Shown one piece after another: positions 36,991 to 50,025 of a DNA stretch of 64,000 nt. The stretch is taken from NCBI GenBank assembly GCA_036897095.1, contig JAYMSP010000006.1:85771-149770 (forward strand). Reading direction: 5' to 3'. Below the pieces are notes generated by a model that worked only from the letters and a program-made list of their open reading frames with translations, did not search any database and was not told the DNA's origin. Each line of letters starts with the position of its first letter. Within the stretch, counting starts at the first letter, position 1. The position numbers and the translations under genes are program-made. The DNA is from Plantago elongata. Taxonomy: Eukaryota > Streptophyta > Magnoliopsida > Lamiales > Plantaginaceae.

Positions 36991-39900
36991 ATGAATCCTC
37001 TCTGCTGCATTGCTCCGGTGTCGGTGGAGAAGGATCGAGCTGTCGTTAAGCCTACTCACGAGCTCGTATTAGACTCAAGTAGAAATGACGGTGGAGGAGA
37101 CGCTGATAGCTTGTCGATTTCGAGGCCGGTGAGTTTCGCCTCGAGGCCGAGCTTCTCGAATGGGGAGGTCATTGGGGAGAAAGGGGAGGATGAGGTGAAG
37201 AGTGTGGTTGGGATTTTGTACAAGTGGGTGAATTATGGGAAGGGGTGGAGGGAGAGGTGGTTTGTGTTGGAGGATGGGGTTTTGTCTTACTATAAGGTGC
37301 ACGGGCCTGATAAGGTTGCGGTGAGCCGGGGGAGGGAGAAGGGGGTTAGGGTGATTGGGGAGGAGAGCTGGAGGTATATGAGGAAAGGGAGTGGTAGTGG
37401 GATGAGTTTTAGAGGGAATGGGGGTGTTTTGGCCAATGGATTCGGCTCCGGGAAGAGGGGGAAGCCGTTTGGTGAGATACATTTGAAGGTTGGTTGATTC
37501 ATTTATTGTCTTGTTTGGATTCAACTTGGATTTGTTGTGCTAAAATTTATGTGTAAGGATTGATGAATGATGATATAATGTTTTCCTACTCTTGCATATC
37601 TGCATCTATAAGTGGATACAGAATGACATTTGAGATCTTGTGTTCTGAAATATCGTGCCAGTAGATGGGAAGCTTCTTTCGTATTGATAATCTAGTTAAT
37701 AATTAGCCTTGAAATGGAAGGTAGGTTGGAGTATTGGAGAATGTCTAGTGCAACAGTAATTTGTATGCTAAGACTTGTTCTCTCAAATCTATCATTCTAA
37801 GACTCCTATGTATCATATATGGGCTCTTTTGTTCTTATTAACTATGGTATTAGCGGGGAGTTGGGAATTGTCGAGTGAAGTTAATAGTCTGAATATGTTA
37901 TGATTCAGCTCTGTAGACTCAATTGGCATATTCGATGTTTTTTTCTTGCTATGGGTTTGTTAAGCTCACAACTCCCAATTATAGATGAGGAAGCTAATCA
38001 TTAGCCGTTGTACCATTTGAGTAGCTTAGTGCTGGATATTTTTATTAATGCTTATGAAGTGACGGAATGGTTGTGACTTGTGAGGATGTCAAATGCCTGA
38101 TTTATTTGAGCCACATTTTGGTTTATTTGAAAAAAACTGTGGGTCGTGGTTGGTGCTCCACATAATCTCTATGTGCTTGGTACACTGTTAAACTGATGCT
38201 AGGCAATACTTTTCCATATTCATATGGTTTCTGAGACACTGTTAATATTTCTATTTAGAAGTACTTGCACAGTTGCACTTAGTTCCATTATTATGACTAG
38301 AAGCTTGAATCTGATACTCCCCTAGCTCATATTAATGTAGAGTTTTTAATATTAATCTGATCTTCATATCGTAATTGAGCAGGTGTCTTCTGTTCGAGCA
38401 AGCAAGTCAGATGACAAAAGGCTCTCCATATTCACAGGAACAAAAACTCTGCATTTGCGTTGCCAATCCAGGGAGGATAGGGCTTCATGGATTGAGTCAC
38501 TTATAGTTGCAAAAGATAAATTCCCTAGACTATTTACGAGCAGTGACTTAGCACCTGCCGAAGAATTTGTTGTTTCCACAGAGAAGCTCCGTTCAAGATT
38601 AATCCAGGAGAATATAGGTGAAGCAGTAGTGAACGACTGTGAGTGTATAATGCTCAATGAATTTGCTGAGATGCAGAATCAGTTAAAGACTCTTCAACTC
38701 AAACACATCTTGCTTCTGGATACATTAAGAAGACTGGAGGTTCGTATTCCATCCTTTTGCTATTGTAATTGATCTAATCATATAGTGTGCATTGAGGTGT
38801 AAATACTTCTCTTTTTATTTAATTATTTATTAGAGTTGATTATCATTTGCTTATGACAAAGATGATGCGAATTTTGAATTTGAATATGATGATCTGAATG
38901 AATTATTGTGTAGTTAACTGATAAGGCATTGTCTCTTAAACTTTATTCTGAAACTATTTAAGTCTCTAAGCAATTTTTTTTTTATGTGATTGGGTGTATA
39001 CCAAAGCAGAGGTGTATAATATGATGGTTACTCATATGTCCCTTAACTTTGCTGGATGGATTCTTTTGATTTGATCTATCTACCTGATTTCTTGTCACAT
39101 GGTATCGAAATACATCCCAAATCCATTTTTTTCCTCGTTCATGGATTATAGTAGTAGTTGAGGATTTGACACCAGTTGCTTGTTATTTCACAGACAGAGA
39201 AGATTGAACTGGAAACAACTGTAGTCGATGAAACAAAAGGACGAGACTCATACTGTGGACAAGGAAACAGAAGGTTTAGCGGTCAGTTAAGCATCCGTGC
39301 TAGAATTACATTTCTTTCTGTCTCATATCATGAGATAATTGTTCATATGATGTGTTTCTTCATTGAAGTATGTTGTTCGTTATTTCAGATAACTGAAGTG
39401 GACAAAATAATTTATTTCAAACTATTTCAGATTTTTACTCAGTCCTGTCAGAAGGCAGTGGAAGTGACTCTGATGCTGATCATGACAGCCGATACGGAGT
39501 AGATGGTGAAACAGATGAAGATGAAGGAGCTTTTTTTGACACTAATGACTTTTTGTCTGCCGAATCTCTAAGAAGTGCTTCATATCGAAGTAGAGATAAT
39601 CCAATATATGGTTATAGCCCATGGGCTGGTGAGAATGAATCTTCATTTTCTGGTCTTCTGAGAGATTCTGGAATGGAAATAAAGACCGTTGAGTTCCCAT
39701 ATGTCAAGAGGAGGGATAATTTGCCTGAACCAAAGGAAAAGGAAAAGCCAATTGGGCTTTGGTCAATAATCAAGGACAACATCGGCAAGGACCTGTCAGG
39801 TGTTTGCCTTCCTGTTTACTTTAACGAGCCCCTGTCTTCACTTCAGAAGTGCTTTCAGGATTTGGAGTACTCTTACCTTGTTGACCGAGCATTGGAATGG

Positions 39901-42900
39901 GGAAAACAAGTAAGATCCTCATTCCCTTTGCACTTTTGTGGTTATTTGTCGGAAAAATATCTGCTAACCTGAAACAACTCAGGCAGTTTGTGGCTTGTTT
40001 ACTATTTTTGTTTTGTGTAGTGTTTGCAACAGAAACAACACTATTTGTTAGTTGCTTGTACATTTGTCGTAGTAGTAGTTTTGTGCTTTTATTTAGTGAC
40101 CAATTATTGGTTACTACTTGTTTTCTTCTCTTTAACTGGCTGATTTCGACCTGTCCATTTGACTGGAATTGTACAGAACATATTGAGCCAGAAGGTTGTT
40201 ATAGTTCATAAATTTTCTAATAATGTATAGTTGGCCTAGAGGTATGTTCCTTTTCCGTACGGGTATTATTCCAACAATATTTTTTTTAAATGCATGGAAT
40301 ACTCCCTTTGGTTTAGGCGTCAGATCTTAATAAAAAATGGTGGCTGGAACACTGGTCTCACTCGAATTGGCAACAAGAGTTAAGAGTCCTACAAGCAACA
40401 GCAAGTCCCTTAATTGACGATAAATAAAGTTCACTGTAGGCATGTCAACAGAGTTTTAGATACTTCCAATCATTCCATAAGTGTCAGGACGTCAAGTTGG
40501 TGTTGAACCTTGTCTACAACTCTACATGCTTGCTTGTTGTAATTATCTTAGGCATGCTCGGTCCTATTACTGGGGCCTGGGTATGGGGGGATCTTACATT
40601 GTCTGGACTGCTGTGCCAACCTCTAATTTCTGAATTTCTGTTAGATTTCATGGTTGGGCATAATGATTTGACTAAAACATGAAACTAGTTCCAATTATCT
40701 CAGGCCTTGTTTTTCCTAGACCATTCAACTTGTAGTTCACTGTTTTACTATCCTGCTGTACAAATATCCCTCTCATATCATATTGCCTTATTTCTCCTCC
40801 TGTCCATAAGAATATGCATCAATATACATAAGGATCATTGTGAGTTTCGACTATTAATTTTTATGTGGGGAGAGAAGTTTAACTCTAAAATGAGTAACAG
40901 TGTGTGCTTTCTGCAGGGAAATGATTTGATGAGAATTCTACATATAGCAGCTTTTGCTGTGTCTGGCTATGCATCCACAGAAGGCCAACAGTGCAAACCT
41001 TTTAATCCTCTCCTTGGGGAAACCTACGAGGCCGACTATCCTGATAAGGGTGTACGATTCTTTTCTGAAAAGGTTTCTTTCTAGCTTGAAAAATTAAGTT
41101 CTTTTTTTTTTCCTTTCTTTTTATTGTGGATCAGTACTCATTCTCTATCCATTATCTACAAATATACACTGTGATTGGTATGAATACAAAATGCTCGTTC
41201 TACGTAGTACTACTATTTGTCCCAAGGAAATTGCTGCTCAGTCTTATCACTCTTTATTTATGCTTTTCAGGTTAGTCATCATCCAATGGTTGTTGCTTGT
41301 CATTGTGAAGGCAGAGGTTGGAAGTTCTGGGCTGATTCCAATCTCAAGGGAAAATTCTGGGGACGTTCTATCCAGCTGGATCCCGTGGGTGTTCTCACCC
41401 TGCAGTTTGAAGATGGGGAGACATTCCAATGGAGCAAGGTCACGACTTCAATATACAATATCATCATTGGTAAAATCTACTGTGATCATTATGGTACCAT
41501 GCGGATCAAAGGAAGTGGTACTTATTCATGCAAGCTTAAATTTAAGGAGCAGTCTATCATAGACCGGAATCCACATCAGGTAGGTGAATTTTGGTATTAC
41601 AGATTCTTCCAAAGTTTCTTTTTAAGCAAGCCAGAGATTCCTGTTATCTTGCTTTGATCCAAATCCTATGTGCATGTTTCTGGAAACAGATTCAGGGTTT
41701 TGTGCAAGACAACAGAACTGGAGAAAAGGTGGCAGTTTTGTTGGGGAAGTGGGATGAAGCAATGTATTATGTGATGGGAGATCCTACTACAAAGCCGAAA
41801 GGATATGATCCTATGACAGAAGCTGTTTTACTTTGGGAAAGAGATAAATCTAATCCCAAGACGAGATATAATCTCACGCCATTTGCAATATCGCTAAATG
41901 AATTGACACCTGATTTACAGCAACAACTGCCACCAACAGACTCAAGGTTGAGACCTGATCAAAGGCATCTAGAGAATGGAGAATATGAACTAGCAAATGC
42001 AGAGAAGCTTAGACTTGAGCAGTTGCAAAGACAGGTATGTATATATATATATATATGTTCAGCTAGATACTTTTCCAACACTTTCTTTAGAAATTTGCTC
42101 GTGCACTTTAACATTGTCCTAGCAGCAATGGCCTTCCCTTGCTGAGTTGTCCGTCCGAAGAAAACTGGAAAATTATAGTGGGTTCTCTTGATTTGTTTTT
42201 CTACCTTGTTCCTTGGTGTCAAAGGCTTTGAATTTTTCTGCCAAAGTTGTGTCAATGAACTTCAGTCATAACATACTTCTTCGGCCACATAGTTTCTACA
42301 TTTGACATGGAAATTTCCGCCTTCTGTTTTCGTAAAACAAATTAATATTAACAAAAGAGCCAACAACCAATTCTACTGGATGGACTATTCTTCTTCGTAC
42401 TTATCAAAAAAACAAAAAGGAAAAAAAGAAGAAGAGAACATTACATGGACATAAGATGATTCTATTGGGTAGTCTGAAAAACTAATTCTCTATTCAAGAT
42501 CTTTTTTCAACTTAAATCATTTTCAAGAATTCTGCGAACATGGTTGCATCACAATTTGCACGCAGACCAGATCTGGGGAAGAATACTACTGGTAGTCTGA
42601 AAAGCTAATTCTCAATTCAAGATCTTTTTATCAACTTTAATCATTTTCAAGAATTCTGCGGACATGGTCGCATCACAATTTGCACGCAGACCAGATCTGG
42701 GGAAGAATACAGCTTCAACTGAATACTGCTTTCTTTGTGCAGGCAAGGAGGTTGCAAGACAGAGGGTGGCAACCAAAATGGTTTAAGAAAGATGAGGATG
42801 GTTGTTACCGCTACATGGGTGGATATTGGGAAGCTAGGGAGAAACGTAATTGGGACGGTATCCCTGATATATTCGGGCAGCCATGTGAGTTCCCTACCTA

Positions 42901-42937
42901 TGTTGCAGAAGAACACACCTCCTTCCGTATGCCCTAG
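36991..42937 (+). CDS. Oxysterol-binding protein-related protein, ORP1-type with PH domain, 808 aa, eight coding exons
   Basis: Lipid-transfer protein that moves sterols or phosphoinositides at membrane contact sites. Exons 36991-37488, 38383-38739, 39194-39281, 39431-39909, 40917-41072, 41271-41579, 41690-42034 and 42743-42937 join in frame to 809 codons with the stop. A PH domain spans about residues 71-211 ([20 protein letters not shown] to [12 protein letters not shown]), containing a Gly-rich insert. A coiled-coil follows at 225-300. The acidic segment near 345 holds a FFAT-like core, AFFDTND. The ORD follows from about residue 400, with the family signature EKVSHHPM at 525-532, and the C-terminus is the conserved [18 protein letters not shown] region. 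Length and layout match plant ORP1 clade members; the exact paralogue cannot be fixed. Confidence 0.94.
42468..42713. repeat. Tandem duplication of 123 bp in the last ORP intron
   Basis: Copies 42468-42590 and 42591-42713 share GGTAGTCTGAAAA through CAGACCAGATCTGGGGAAGA with few differences. The second copy ends about 30 bases before the last-exon acceptor at 42742. Confidence 0.93.
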
Positions 42938-43984
42938 AGTTACTCAACCCATTTCCACTTTAATGACTCAACAGCCAAGAACTTGTGGCTTCTACGAAGA
43001 GAGCAAATAAGAAAATTGAGTGAATATGCATGGTATCACTGGACAGATTGATTTCGAGGGCGCAGTTATTTTGTTGGCTTAGTTATGCCAATTTAAGCAA
43101 AAGGTGGCTTTATCGGCTTATTTTGTATCGATTATGTAAATTTTCATGGCAATTAGGTCATTTGATTTTAGTGACAACCATTGGGTGAGCCTAGGTTAAC
43201 TATCTCTATGTATACTCTTTCCGACCCAACAAACTTCATTCATTTATCATTTTTAATCATACCACTAAATTTTATACATTACTAAAAAAGAATTTACTCC
43301 ACCACTAACAAATAATAAACAAACTTTATAAAAAAGTTATATATTATATCACTAAAAGTATATTTTTCTTCACCTTCAATTGCTTTTAACTTTTCGTATA
43401 AAATTACGCACCAATTCTAATGTATAAGTTTGATGGGACGGAGGGAATTAGACCGTAAACGAAAGCCCAGAATTAATTCGGGCCATTGCCACACCATCCT
43501 CTTTCACTTGTATGAAAAACATTTTCGTTCAGATTATGTTGAAAAGGTCTAAGCTCGCACAACAAACTTAATTTCAAATGCTAGTGTAGAACGCAAAACA
43601 TTACTGTAAGAATCAAGTCAGCTCCAGTACAACACAAAGCTCGGATTAAACATTGAAACAAAGAACATTTCGCACTAGGGTTAATCTGTGATGCCAAATA
43701 CTAGTATTGTTTACCAACTCATACAAAATCTCAATGGAAGTAAAATTTAAGGCATTCTTGGGAACTTACTCAGCCACATTGTCTCGTTTACCATGAGCGA
43801 TATTTTTATTGTCTGGGGTAAAAATCAACTTAAGACACTGCGAAATTTGGAAGGGAAATTTTTGCCTGCTATTAAAATCTTTATAAATAATACAACTACA
43901 AACATCAACTCGTATAAATTATTTTCCAAAATGAAGTAAAAAAAACCAAAAATGAAAAATGACTGGATAGATTGCAAATCCAAA
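42938..43984. other. Tail-to-tail intergenic region between ORP and SDA1
   Basis: Contains both 3' UTRs and a Stowaway MITE. No other gene was seen. Confidence 0.5.
43215..43447. mobile_element. Stowaway-type MITE, slightly degraded (about 233 bp)
   Basis: The left end CTCTTTCCGACCCAACAAACTT follows a TA. The right end AAGTTTGATGGGACGGAGGGA is its imperfect inverse. Target TA is clear on the left and blurred on the right by a substitution. Confidence 0.8.
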
Positions 43985-46900
43985 TTAACTTTTCCATGCT
44001 TTTCTCCCACGGAATTGTGTGCTAGCTCGCCTGTGTTGTTTCTTCCTCTCTATTCGAGTTTTTGCTATTTTAGATCGTTTTGCAGCCAGGGGCATAGCTT
44101 TCTTATGCTCCTTTTGCCTATTGCTTGTACCACCAGTCTATTAACATTGAAATAAAGAAAAATTAGATCACAATTTAAATATGAAAGGTGCATCTTCAGC
44201 TGTTTATACTTCCCAGACAGATGAATCCACACTAAATTTGCAAGTTGAACATAGGTTGGATAATATTTCCAAAACTTAGTGTATACCTTTTTCTGTTTAA
44301 TTGCAGTCCGGGCTTGGTATTTCCCTCTTTCCTCCCTGCTTGCTCTCATTAATGCAAGTTTTTCATCCTTGGTGAACTTCTTCTTTATGTTCGCCTGACA
44401 TGCAAGATAAATTTATCACAACCTTTAAAACGAACAAATAAAAGGAAAATGAAACAATAAAACTTAACACTGTAGAAACTGACAAAACTATTAAAACTAT
44501 TCCACAAAAGATGCATAGTAACTTGCAATCATTTTATGTCTATGCCTAAACACAAAAATGACTTTACCTCAAGTGAAGCAGCATCAACTCTCTTGGTACT
44601 AAGTTTGTCTGAGCTTGGAACCTTGAAACCATGCTTTGCCAAGACAGTATTTGCCTCCTTTTTAGCCTGAGATAAAGGTAAAGCGAAAATTATGATGATG
44701 CAATCTCAGAAACAGAACATGCATAAGATCTATGTAGCTGGTTGCAATTTAAAGAAGACAGTAGACACAAACCTTCAGTTCTTTTATTCGTCGGAAGTCC
44801 TCGTTAGAAAGAATACCATCATTATTTGGATCTGATGATTGATTAGCAGTTGGTCCCACCATTCTTTTCAAGGCACGGAGACTTACACTAGCAGCATCAA
44901 TTTGTCCCTCAAAATCAGAAAACTTCCTTTTCACTGATTTTGCTTTTCTATCAGAAGAATCCTCAAGTTCCTCTTCCGAGCCATTCTTGTCTTCATTGCT
45001 CATATCACCATCATCATCAGTACCATCTTCATCAAACACTGGCACTTCATCATCCTCACTGCTCGCACCGCTTTCATCATCCATATCAGGAGCAGATTCA
45101 AGTTCAGAAGCAGCATTCACTTCAATAGGGCCAACATCATCAAAGTCGTCAATATCCTCGTCTGATGAGGCACCATCTAACTCCTCATCTTCATTCTCAT
45201 CATCGTCCTCATCCAATAATTCAAGTCCCGGGACAGAGCTATGAACATGTACTTCACCGAAGGCTTTGGGTCTGGCTTTCGGGTTAGCAGGTCTCCCTCT
45301 ATCCTTCTTGACCAGTAGTGATGGGCAAATCTGCATATGACCTCATCAATGAATATGGTGTGCTCCATTGCCAGAAATAAATAGAAAAGGGAAATCAACT
45401 CTATACATATGAATATGGTGTGCTCCATTGCCAGAAACGAACTGTGATAATTTTTTAATCGTGTAAATGGGAAAGGAAATTATGTGATAATATAATTTTC
45501 AACAAATATCCTGCTTGAAACAAACAAAAAAATCAACAAATATTTTATTAATTTCTCATTTCAATTATGTAGGTTATGTCGACCTTAAATCTACATTAAC
45601 TGAGTATCTTAAGAATGTGATTTCTCAGAAAAGGAAACAACGGAGATGCACTTTACCTCTCTGAATAAAGTGAGAAGTGAACGTGCAGATGAAGAAACAG
45701 CTTTCTCATGAGATTTTCTATACAAGACAAGTTCTTGCAACAGTTCTTCAGTCATCAACTGAAAGGAAATGTGAAAATTAATTAAATTAATATGGGCATA
45801 TAGGAGTAGAAAGCTGCAAAAGAATGTATACATAAAGATTATTAGGGAGTGTACCAGAGGCATGCGAAGGCATATTTCTCGTACTACATTCAGTCCAACA
45901 GAAATAGCCTGGAGAAGACAGACCCAACAGCCTCAGTAACAAGAAATTACATAAGCATAGTAATTTTTTCTTTATCGGAGTGTGTGGGGGTGTGTACCTC
46001 TGGTCGAGATTTGTCATTAACAAACTCATTGACTACTTGTTTAAATAATGATTCAACAGCTTCCGGAGGAACCTAGTACATAATAAACACAAGTACTGAA
46101 TGGCAATATCTCTTCAAGGGCCAAACTAGCCAGACAATTTGACTACACCTGACACTGAAGGAGGAGACAAAAACTGAGAAGAATTAAGTTACCATGTCAT
46201 GGCATGCTTGAACAGCTGCAGCAAGTAGCTGTGTTACATCTCTTTGATAAGGCTGGAAAATACATAAAAGTTATTTAGATGTACCATCCTTCAACATAAC
46301 TTCAGGAGAGTTTAGATGCTTTGTACCTTAATATACTTCTTAAGGTGTTCATAGAATTTCCATAATATTAAGTGGTGGAGGCCAATTGTACGTGCAATTA
46401 CTTTTAGCAGCATCATCTTAACCTGCATGAACAGAAACCAGAATATCGTTGAAAAAAGTGGCAGAGTGATCTGTTTGCCCAACGATATAAGAAATAAGAT
46501 ATTATAGACGAACTACAAATTGAAAAATAAATATATTATTACCTCAAATCTTTCATGTTCATTCTTTAGCAGTCGTGAAAACAACTTTTCAGCAAAGCCC
46601 TGTAGCAGAAATTCAACACATTTCTTGAGCACTTTGAAGGATAAACATAATCAACATAAAAACAACAATAAGACAAACCTGTGCATCTTTCAAATGGTTT
46701 AGTGGTGAGTTGTAGTTTGTGCAATTCTTTTCGGATGCTAGACGCTGCTGCCTCTTAAGGCTACGTGCAACACGCTCTAGTTTTGCCTTCTTTTTCTTTT
46801 TGCTGGATGTTGTGCCTTTATGACTTGCCTGCATGAAAGGAAAAGGAATGAATGGCCAGTTTATGATTACAACATTTTGATAAGACAAACAGCGGTTTTT

Positions 46901-49135
46901 AACTGTTTATTGCAATTTTGCAGACAATTTGGAAACAACATAGACTTTATGAATGCTCTATTATTAAGCCATGAGGCCAAATAAAGCATGGGATGAAGAG
47001 GATAAACAGTGGGAAATGAACCTTGTAGATAGCTTCTTTACTAAGTGCTACATGAGACGATTGGTTTGCTTCATCTTCACTGTCAGAATCATCACTTTCA
47101 TCGTCTTCAATCTTCTCAAAATCAAGTAGAAATGACAAGGTTGCAATCATGATCCTGAGATTATTAAAGTATACTAAGTTTTCAGAGATGAAAAAATAAA
47201 AATAAGTAAACCAGTAACCAAAAAAAAAAAAAAAAGATTTAAAAAAAAGAGAGACTGACCGCGGGGATGGATGGAAGCAGGCCAGGCATATGGCATTTGC
47301 AGTCCTTTCATCGAACCAGAGTCTCTTCCGGTGTAGAGTACATAGAGTTATAAGTGCACGCTTTGCTTTTGCTTCATCCTCTTGCTAATAAACACAAAAT
47401 TAGAACTTGATGATCAACTGAACAGATATAATAAACCACTGCAGTAGAAGAAATATACCTGTAGCATCCGGAACAAAATAGTTTGAAGTGCTTTATTTTT
47501 TGGATCATTTTTATGCTTCAGGTTCATGCGTTTAATACTGTCAACAACATGATTAAACGCCATGTCTTTCAACACCTTATCCTCTAGAGACTGTAGCTCC
47601 ATGAATAGCTCAAGTATGTCCGCAATATCAATAAACTACATAACAAGAAATCATTAGGAAATACACATGCGATCATACCAAACTGTCGATTCTGCATTAT
47701 GGTGAAACATAAAACTTGGCACTTTTAAGCAGTAAGTTACATCAAAATTAACACCTAACCTTGCATAATCATACTCATACATAAATTAGAATTATATACC
47801 AAATTTCCTTTTCCGACAAATAAAAAGGCATAAAAACAACTGATGATTTAAGAATGCCATTTTTATTTTATTTTTGAAGAATTTAATGTTTTATAAACAA
47901 CTCAAAGGTAAATGGCACAAGTAATGCCAAATACCAGAACCAGACCAACTAAATAGACTACCAAAATTCTGTTTTACAGCAAACTACCAGCACCAAAAGT
48001 TCAAACTACATAGGAATACATACAAATCAAACAAGTAATAATACATTTTCATCTTTGTAGCAATCCAAACCTTTGATTTTATATGGCCAAATTCATCACA
48101 AAAATTTCCCAATCTGCAAACGCATAGCCTCTTTGATTTAAGAATGCCATTTCCAAGTAATTATCTTCCAATTAACACTCAAACTTACTGGTGTTGAGAT
48201 ATGGATTTCGTGTTACTTTTGATGGTTGTATTTGGTTTGGATAACTCTATAGTCTTGATTTAGAACTTGGTCTATGGTTTGGACGATATGTATCTTTTCA
48301 ACATTGTATCTGTTTGTTGAGAGCATTACTTGCTCTTGGCTCATATTAATAAAAAAATTAGCCATTCAAAAAAAAAAAAAAAACTCAAACTTGCATAATC
48401 ATATATAAACCAAAACGAACCAAATTTTATTTTTTAAACTTGCATAGCTCGAGTATCTCCACAATATTAACTACAATGCATAAATCATCAGGGAAATACA
48501 AACCCAATGCGTCTAATTGTTCATTCTGCATTGAGGTGAACATTAAACTTGAAACTATCAACAATTAATTCACTTCCAATTAAACTTGCATGATCATACA
48601 TAAAAACAGTAAAGAAGGCGCTTTCACAGTACCTCACTTCCAATTAACACGCATAATCATACATAAATCAAAATTACAATCCAAATTTAAAAATTAAAAA
48701 AAGCATATCAAAGAGGTAAAAAGGAGCTACCTTTCGGTTACTGAGAAGCTTGAGAGCTTCCGTAACGGTCTTCCTCAGACCGGAAGGAAGATTCTTAGGT
48801 GAAGATTGGAGAAATTGGACCAATTCATTCGGATAATTAGCTAACTCCTCAGGGTAAAATGGAGTGACATGAGCCAAAAACTCAACACGAGCAGATAAGT
48901 CACTCGACACATTGGAATCAACCGAAATCCCACTGCTCAACGAGGAGAAACTCATTGCGGATTGTTGATGGAAGAGCTCCAGAGATGACTTGAATTGGTT
49001 GTAAATCAATGAAAGCTCAGTCGTATATCCTTCCGGGTCAGATTTCATCTTCGGCCGCAGAGTCGATAGGCTGAGTACGGCGGAGCGGCCGGAAGCTGAG
49101 ACGGAATCAGCCGCGAATTCTGGTAGCGACGCCAT
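43985..49135 (-). CDS. SDA1: SDA1 homologue, 60S ribosome biogenesis factor, 783 aa, fifteen coding exons
   Basis: A nucleolar protein needed for 60S subunit maturation and export. Minus-strand exons are 49135-48731, 47635-47459, 47384-47260, 47154-47022, 46828-46679, 46599-46543, 46422-46327, 46252-46193, 46072-45998, 45908-45855, 45758-45657, 45330-44773, 44666-44568, 44394-44287 and 44137-43985. They join in frame to 784 codons with the stop. The N-terminal alpha-helical NUC130-like region contains MKSDPEGYTTELSLIYNQF and PFYPEELANYP. The family core KLFSRLL..HERFEVKMMLLKVIARTIGLH and LLAAAVQACHDMVPPEAVE follows, then MTEELLQELVLYR. The long exon 12 encodes a highly acidic low-complexity domain, and the C-terminus is a basic tail of Lys/Arg clusters (KKKFTKDEK, RTRIERKKQHRR) likely to serve as the nucleolar signal. 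The ATG at 49135 begins MASLPEFAADS; there is no upstream in-frame ATG in the purine-rich leader. Confidence 0.93.
45351..45438. repeat. 60-bp-offset direct repeat in an SDA1 intron
   Basis: GAATATGGTGTGCTCCATTG followed by CCAGAAA occurs at 45351 and again at 45411. It lies in the intron between coding exons 11 and 12, close to the exon 12 acceptor. Confidence 0.85.
48187..48382 (+). mobile_element. 5'-truncated LINE-type insertion with poly(A) and target duplication, in SDA1 intron 1
   Basis: The 196-bp insert ends GGCTCATATTAATAAAAAA... and then a 15-base A run. ACTCAAACTT flanks it on both sides (48177-48186 and 48383-48392), as expected of target-primed reverse transcription. The sequence resembles the 3' UTR of plant L1 elements, with no coding part. 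It is inserted antisense to SDA1. Confidence 0.8.
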
Positions 49136-49936
49136 TTCAATTTTTTCTTCTTCTTCTTCCTCCTCTAGCCTCTGAAACAAGAGGCAGATTTCTCAGAAGA
49201 GAGAAAATCGAGACATGTTTTATGACCTAACTCTTGGCCCAATTTACGAAACTGCAATATGGGCTTAGCTGGTAGAGAGAAACTTTGGGCTTGGATGGAC
49301 CAGGTCCAAAGTCAGCTAGAAGGAGGCCCATCTCTTCTAATCCATACTTCTAATATTATTTCCCTCCTGTATATGGGTGGAGAACATCTCTCAAAATATT
49401 ATTTCAGTTAGAGACCCGTCTACTATACTATTCATCTTTCCCTCCCTTACACACTTCATTGCTAATTTCACCTGCGCACCAATGCCCCGTCGCACACCCA
49501 ATGTCCACCACCACCGCCCCACCCACTCCCATTTGCCCACCACCACTAGCCTGCCGCCCTCCTACTCTGCTCACCACCACCACCCACCACCACTAGTCAA
49601 GGGTTTCAGATTCTAAAACTAAAATATAAATATGTATTTGTAAAAAACGTGTTTTGTGTTCGAGGTCTCTCTCTCAAATATATTAAGGACTTAGGGTCTT
49701 CTTTGTGATGTGGATTTTCCGAGAGTTTTTCATCACAATTAACCCTTGTATATCATATGTTAGCCGATTTAAATGATAAGACCATGTCGATTAATGTATC
49801 AACCTATTTAAATGATCTTTTTACTTTGTTAACGATATAAAATATTAATTTGTTAATTTGAACTATGGTGGTTGTGTATCAATACAAATAACCGTGTGTT
49901 GCAAATATGAGGGGTGAGTAATTTTACAACTTTAAA
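49136..49936. other. SDA1 upstream region, no other gene
   Basis: A purine-rich (on the minus strand) SDA1 leader near 49136-49200, then an intergenic patch with CCACC-rich low complexity at 49480-49600. Open frames there are compositional. Confidence 0.4.
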
Positions 49937-50025
49937 GGTTGATTGGAAATCGATTTAAATTGAAAAATGCCCATTCATATAGTCTGTTGGACATTTCTTA
50001 ATACAAAATCGATTCCCAATCAGCC
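49937..50025. mobile_element. Tiny foldback MITE, copy A (89 bp)
   Basis: The left end GGTTGATTGGAAATCGATTT is matched by the inverse of the right end AAATCGATTCCCAATCAGCC. A related element lies at 51711-51813, sharing the interior CATTCA-ATAGT and GGACATTTCT blocks. Confidence 0.75.

Noticed and set aside
49136-49180. An N-terminal extension of SDA1 (Glu-rich) reaching 49180
   Set aside because: It would need a non-ATG (TTG) start. The first ATG in frame is at 49135 and the purine-rich stretch is a normal leader.
49377-49616. 79-residue Pro/His-rich frame
   Set aside because: It is produced by a CCACC low-complexity stretch.
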